A stretch of 43,088 nucleotides of DNA from the NCBI GenBank assembly GCA_011524805.1, contig WTJO01000113.1, positions 2,497-45,584 of the forward strand. The letters run 5' to 3'. The notes under the pieces are model-generated. The model ran no database searches. It saw only the letters and a list, made by a program, of their open reading frames with translations, and was not told the DNA's origin. Shown piece after piece: positions 42,582 through 43,088 of the stretch; position 1 is the first letter of the stretch; the number at the start of each line of letters is the position of its first letter. The translations under genes and the position numbers were made by a program. The DNA comes from Alphaproteobacteria bacterium. Its GTDB lineage: Bacteria > Pseudomonadota > Alphaproteobacteria > Puniceispirillales > Puniceispirillaceae.

Positions 42582-43088
42582 ATGAGTACAATGTCTTTTT
42601 CCGATACTGCCCGCCATGACCAATATGATGTGGTGATAATTGGTGGTGCCATGATAGGTTCGTCTATTGCATGGTTTTTGACTTCAAACCCTGATTTTAA
42701 TGGCCGTTTGCTGGTGATTGAGCGTGACCCGTCATATGAATTTGCTTCAACATCACGCACAAATTCATGTGTAAGACAGCAATTTTCAACTGAAATTAAT
42801 ATCAAAATATCTCAATTCACAGCCGATTTTATCACCCGTTTCAAAGACTATATCGGTGGTGATGAAGATGTACCTGAACTGGCATTTGATAAATTCGGCT
42901 ATATGTATCTTGCAGATAATCAGCCCTTTGCAGATTATCTGGTTGACTGCCAGAAGCTGCAATCATCACTTGGGGCAGGCACTGTCATCATGTCACCAGA
43001 CGAGATTCTGGCGGCCTATCCGTTCTATCAGCTAGATGACATTATTCTGGGCAGCCATAATCTGAAGGATGAAGGCTATTTTGAAGGC
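42582..43088 (+). CDS. DAO-family FAD-dependent oxidoreductase (5' part)
   Basis: An open frame of 169 codons running off the right edge. The N-terminal FAD motif VVIIGGAMIGSSIAWFL (GGAMIG at 21-26) is followed by LVIERD and SRTNSCVRQQFS, the pattern of D-amino-acid or sarcosine/glycine oxidase-like proteins. The third position of the motif is Ala rather than Gly, as in some members. The substrate is unknown and the catalytic half lies outside the window. ATG at 42582 follows GTCCTGAAG; a second ATG lies three codons later. Confidence 0.85.
   Translation, partial: MSTMSFSDTARHDQYDVVIIGGAMIGSSIAWFLTSNPDFNGRLLVIERDPSYEFASTSRTNSCVRQQFSTEINIKISQFTADFITRFKDYIGGDEDVPELAFDKFGYMYLADNQPFADYLVDCQKLQSSLGAGTVIMSPDEILAAYPFYQLDDIILGSHNLKDEGYFEG

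Noticed and set aside
1..43088. tRNA, rRNA, CRISPR arrays, insertion sequences or prophage genes.
   Set aside because: Intergenic gaps were read on both strands. None has a tRNA-like cloverleaf, repeat-spacer array, transposase or phage gene.

Overview
This 43-kb window looks like chromosomal DNA of a free-living alphaproteobacterium, plausibly a marine SAR116-type organism. That placement is an inference from near-balanced base composition, tight gene packing and the gene families present; no rRNA or tRNA is available to anchor it. The window holds about 36 genes. It has no tRNA, rRNA, CRISPR array, insertion sequence or prophage gene. Most genes lie on the minus strand in short operons.

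Layout. 1-3145 (+): the tail of an unknown gene, an FAD monooxygenase, an exported glutathione-peroxidase-like protein and the tRNA hydroxylase TrhO. 3151-5726 (-): ribulose-phosphate epimerase and a RadD-like helicase. 5867-11728 (-): an amidase, a divergent M19 'dipeptidase', a 576-residue orphan protein, a DUF3726-like protein and an Ldh-family oxidoreductase. This looks like a catabolic operon for an unknown amide or peptide and is the best candidate for an undescribed pathway. 11767-15476 (-): glutathione-dependent formaldehyde dehydrogenase, CysQ and methylmalonate-semialdehyde dehydrogenase. 15786-16226 (+): glyoxalase I. 16249-21035: an SDR and a YnjBCD-type ABC importer whose ATPase gene is divergent from the other two. 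21054-29182 (-): a FadN-like fused beta-oxidation enzyme, an alpha/beta hydrolase, MetY and a fused indolepyruvate ferredoxin oxidoreductase. 29401-31166 (+): an ECHDC3-like crotonase and an HSL-type esterase. 31163-38401 (-): an Entner-Doudoroff operon zwf-edd-eda-pgi followed by a YadGH-type exporter. 38481-41900: a cobalt-type nitrile hydratase (alpha, beta, accessory; minus strand) facing away from a small ORF plus amidase (plus strand). 41918-43088: a Sco1-family protein and the start of a DAO-family oxidoreductase.

How it fits together. Nitrile hydratase and the 40485 amidase would take nitriles to amides to acids, but the beta-subunit gene carries an in-frame TAG with perfectly good coding sequence on both sides. 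The zwf-edd-eda-pgi block is a complete route from glucose-6-phosphate or fructose-6-phosphate to pyruvate and glyceraldehyde-3-phosphate. MmsA, the FadN-like protein, the crotonase and indolepyruvate oxidoreductase point to growth on amino acids and acyl-CoAs; GSH-FDH and GloA remove reactive aldehydes.

Several intergenic spacers hold clean inverted repeats: a 20-bp palindrome at 6909, two adjacent hairpins before the formaldehyde dehydrogenase, a 10-bp-arm repeat before gloA, a 7-bp-arm repeat before the SDR and a 9-bp-arm repeat before zwf. These are the best regulatory candidates. All positions and word counts were read by eye.
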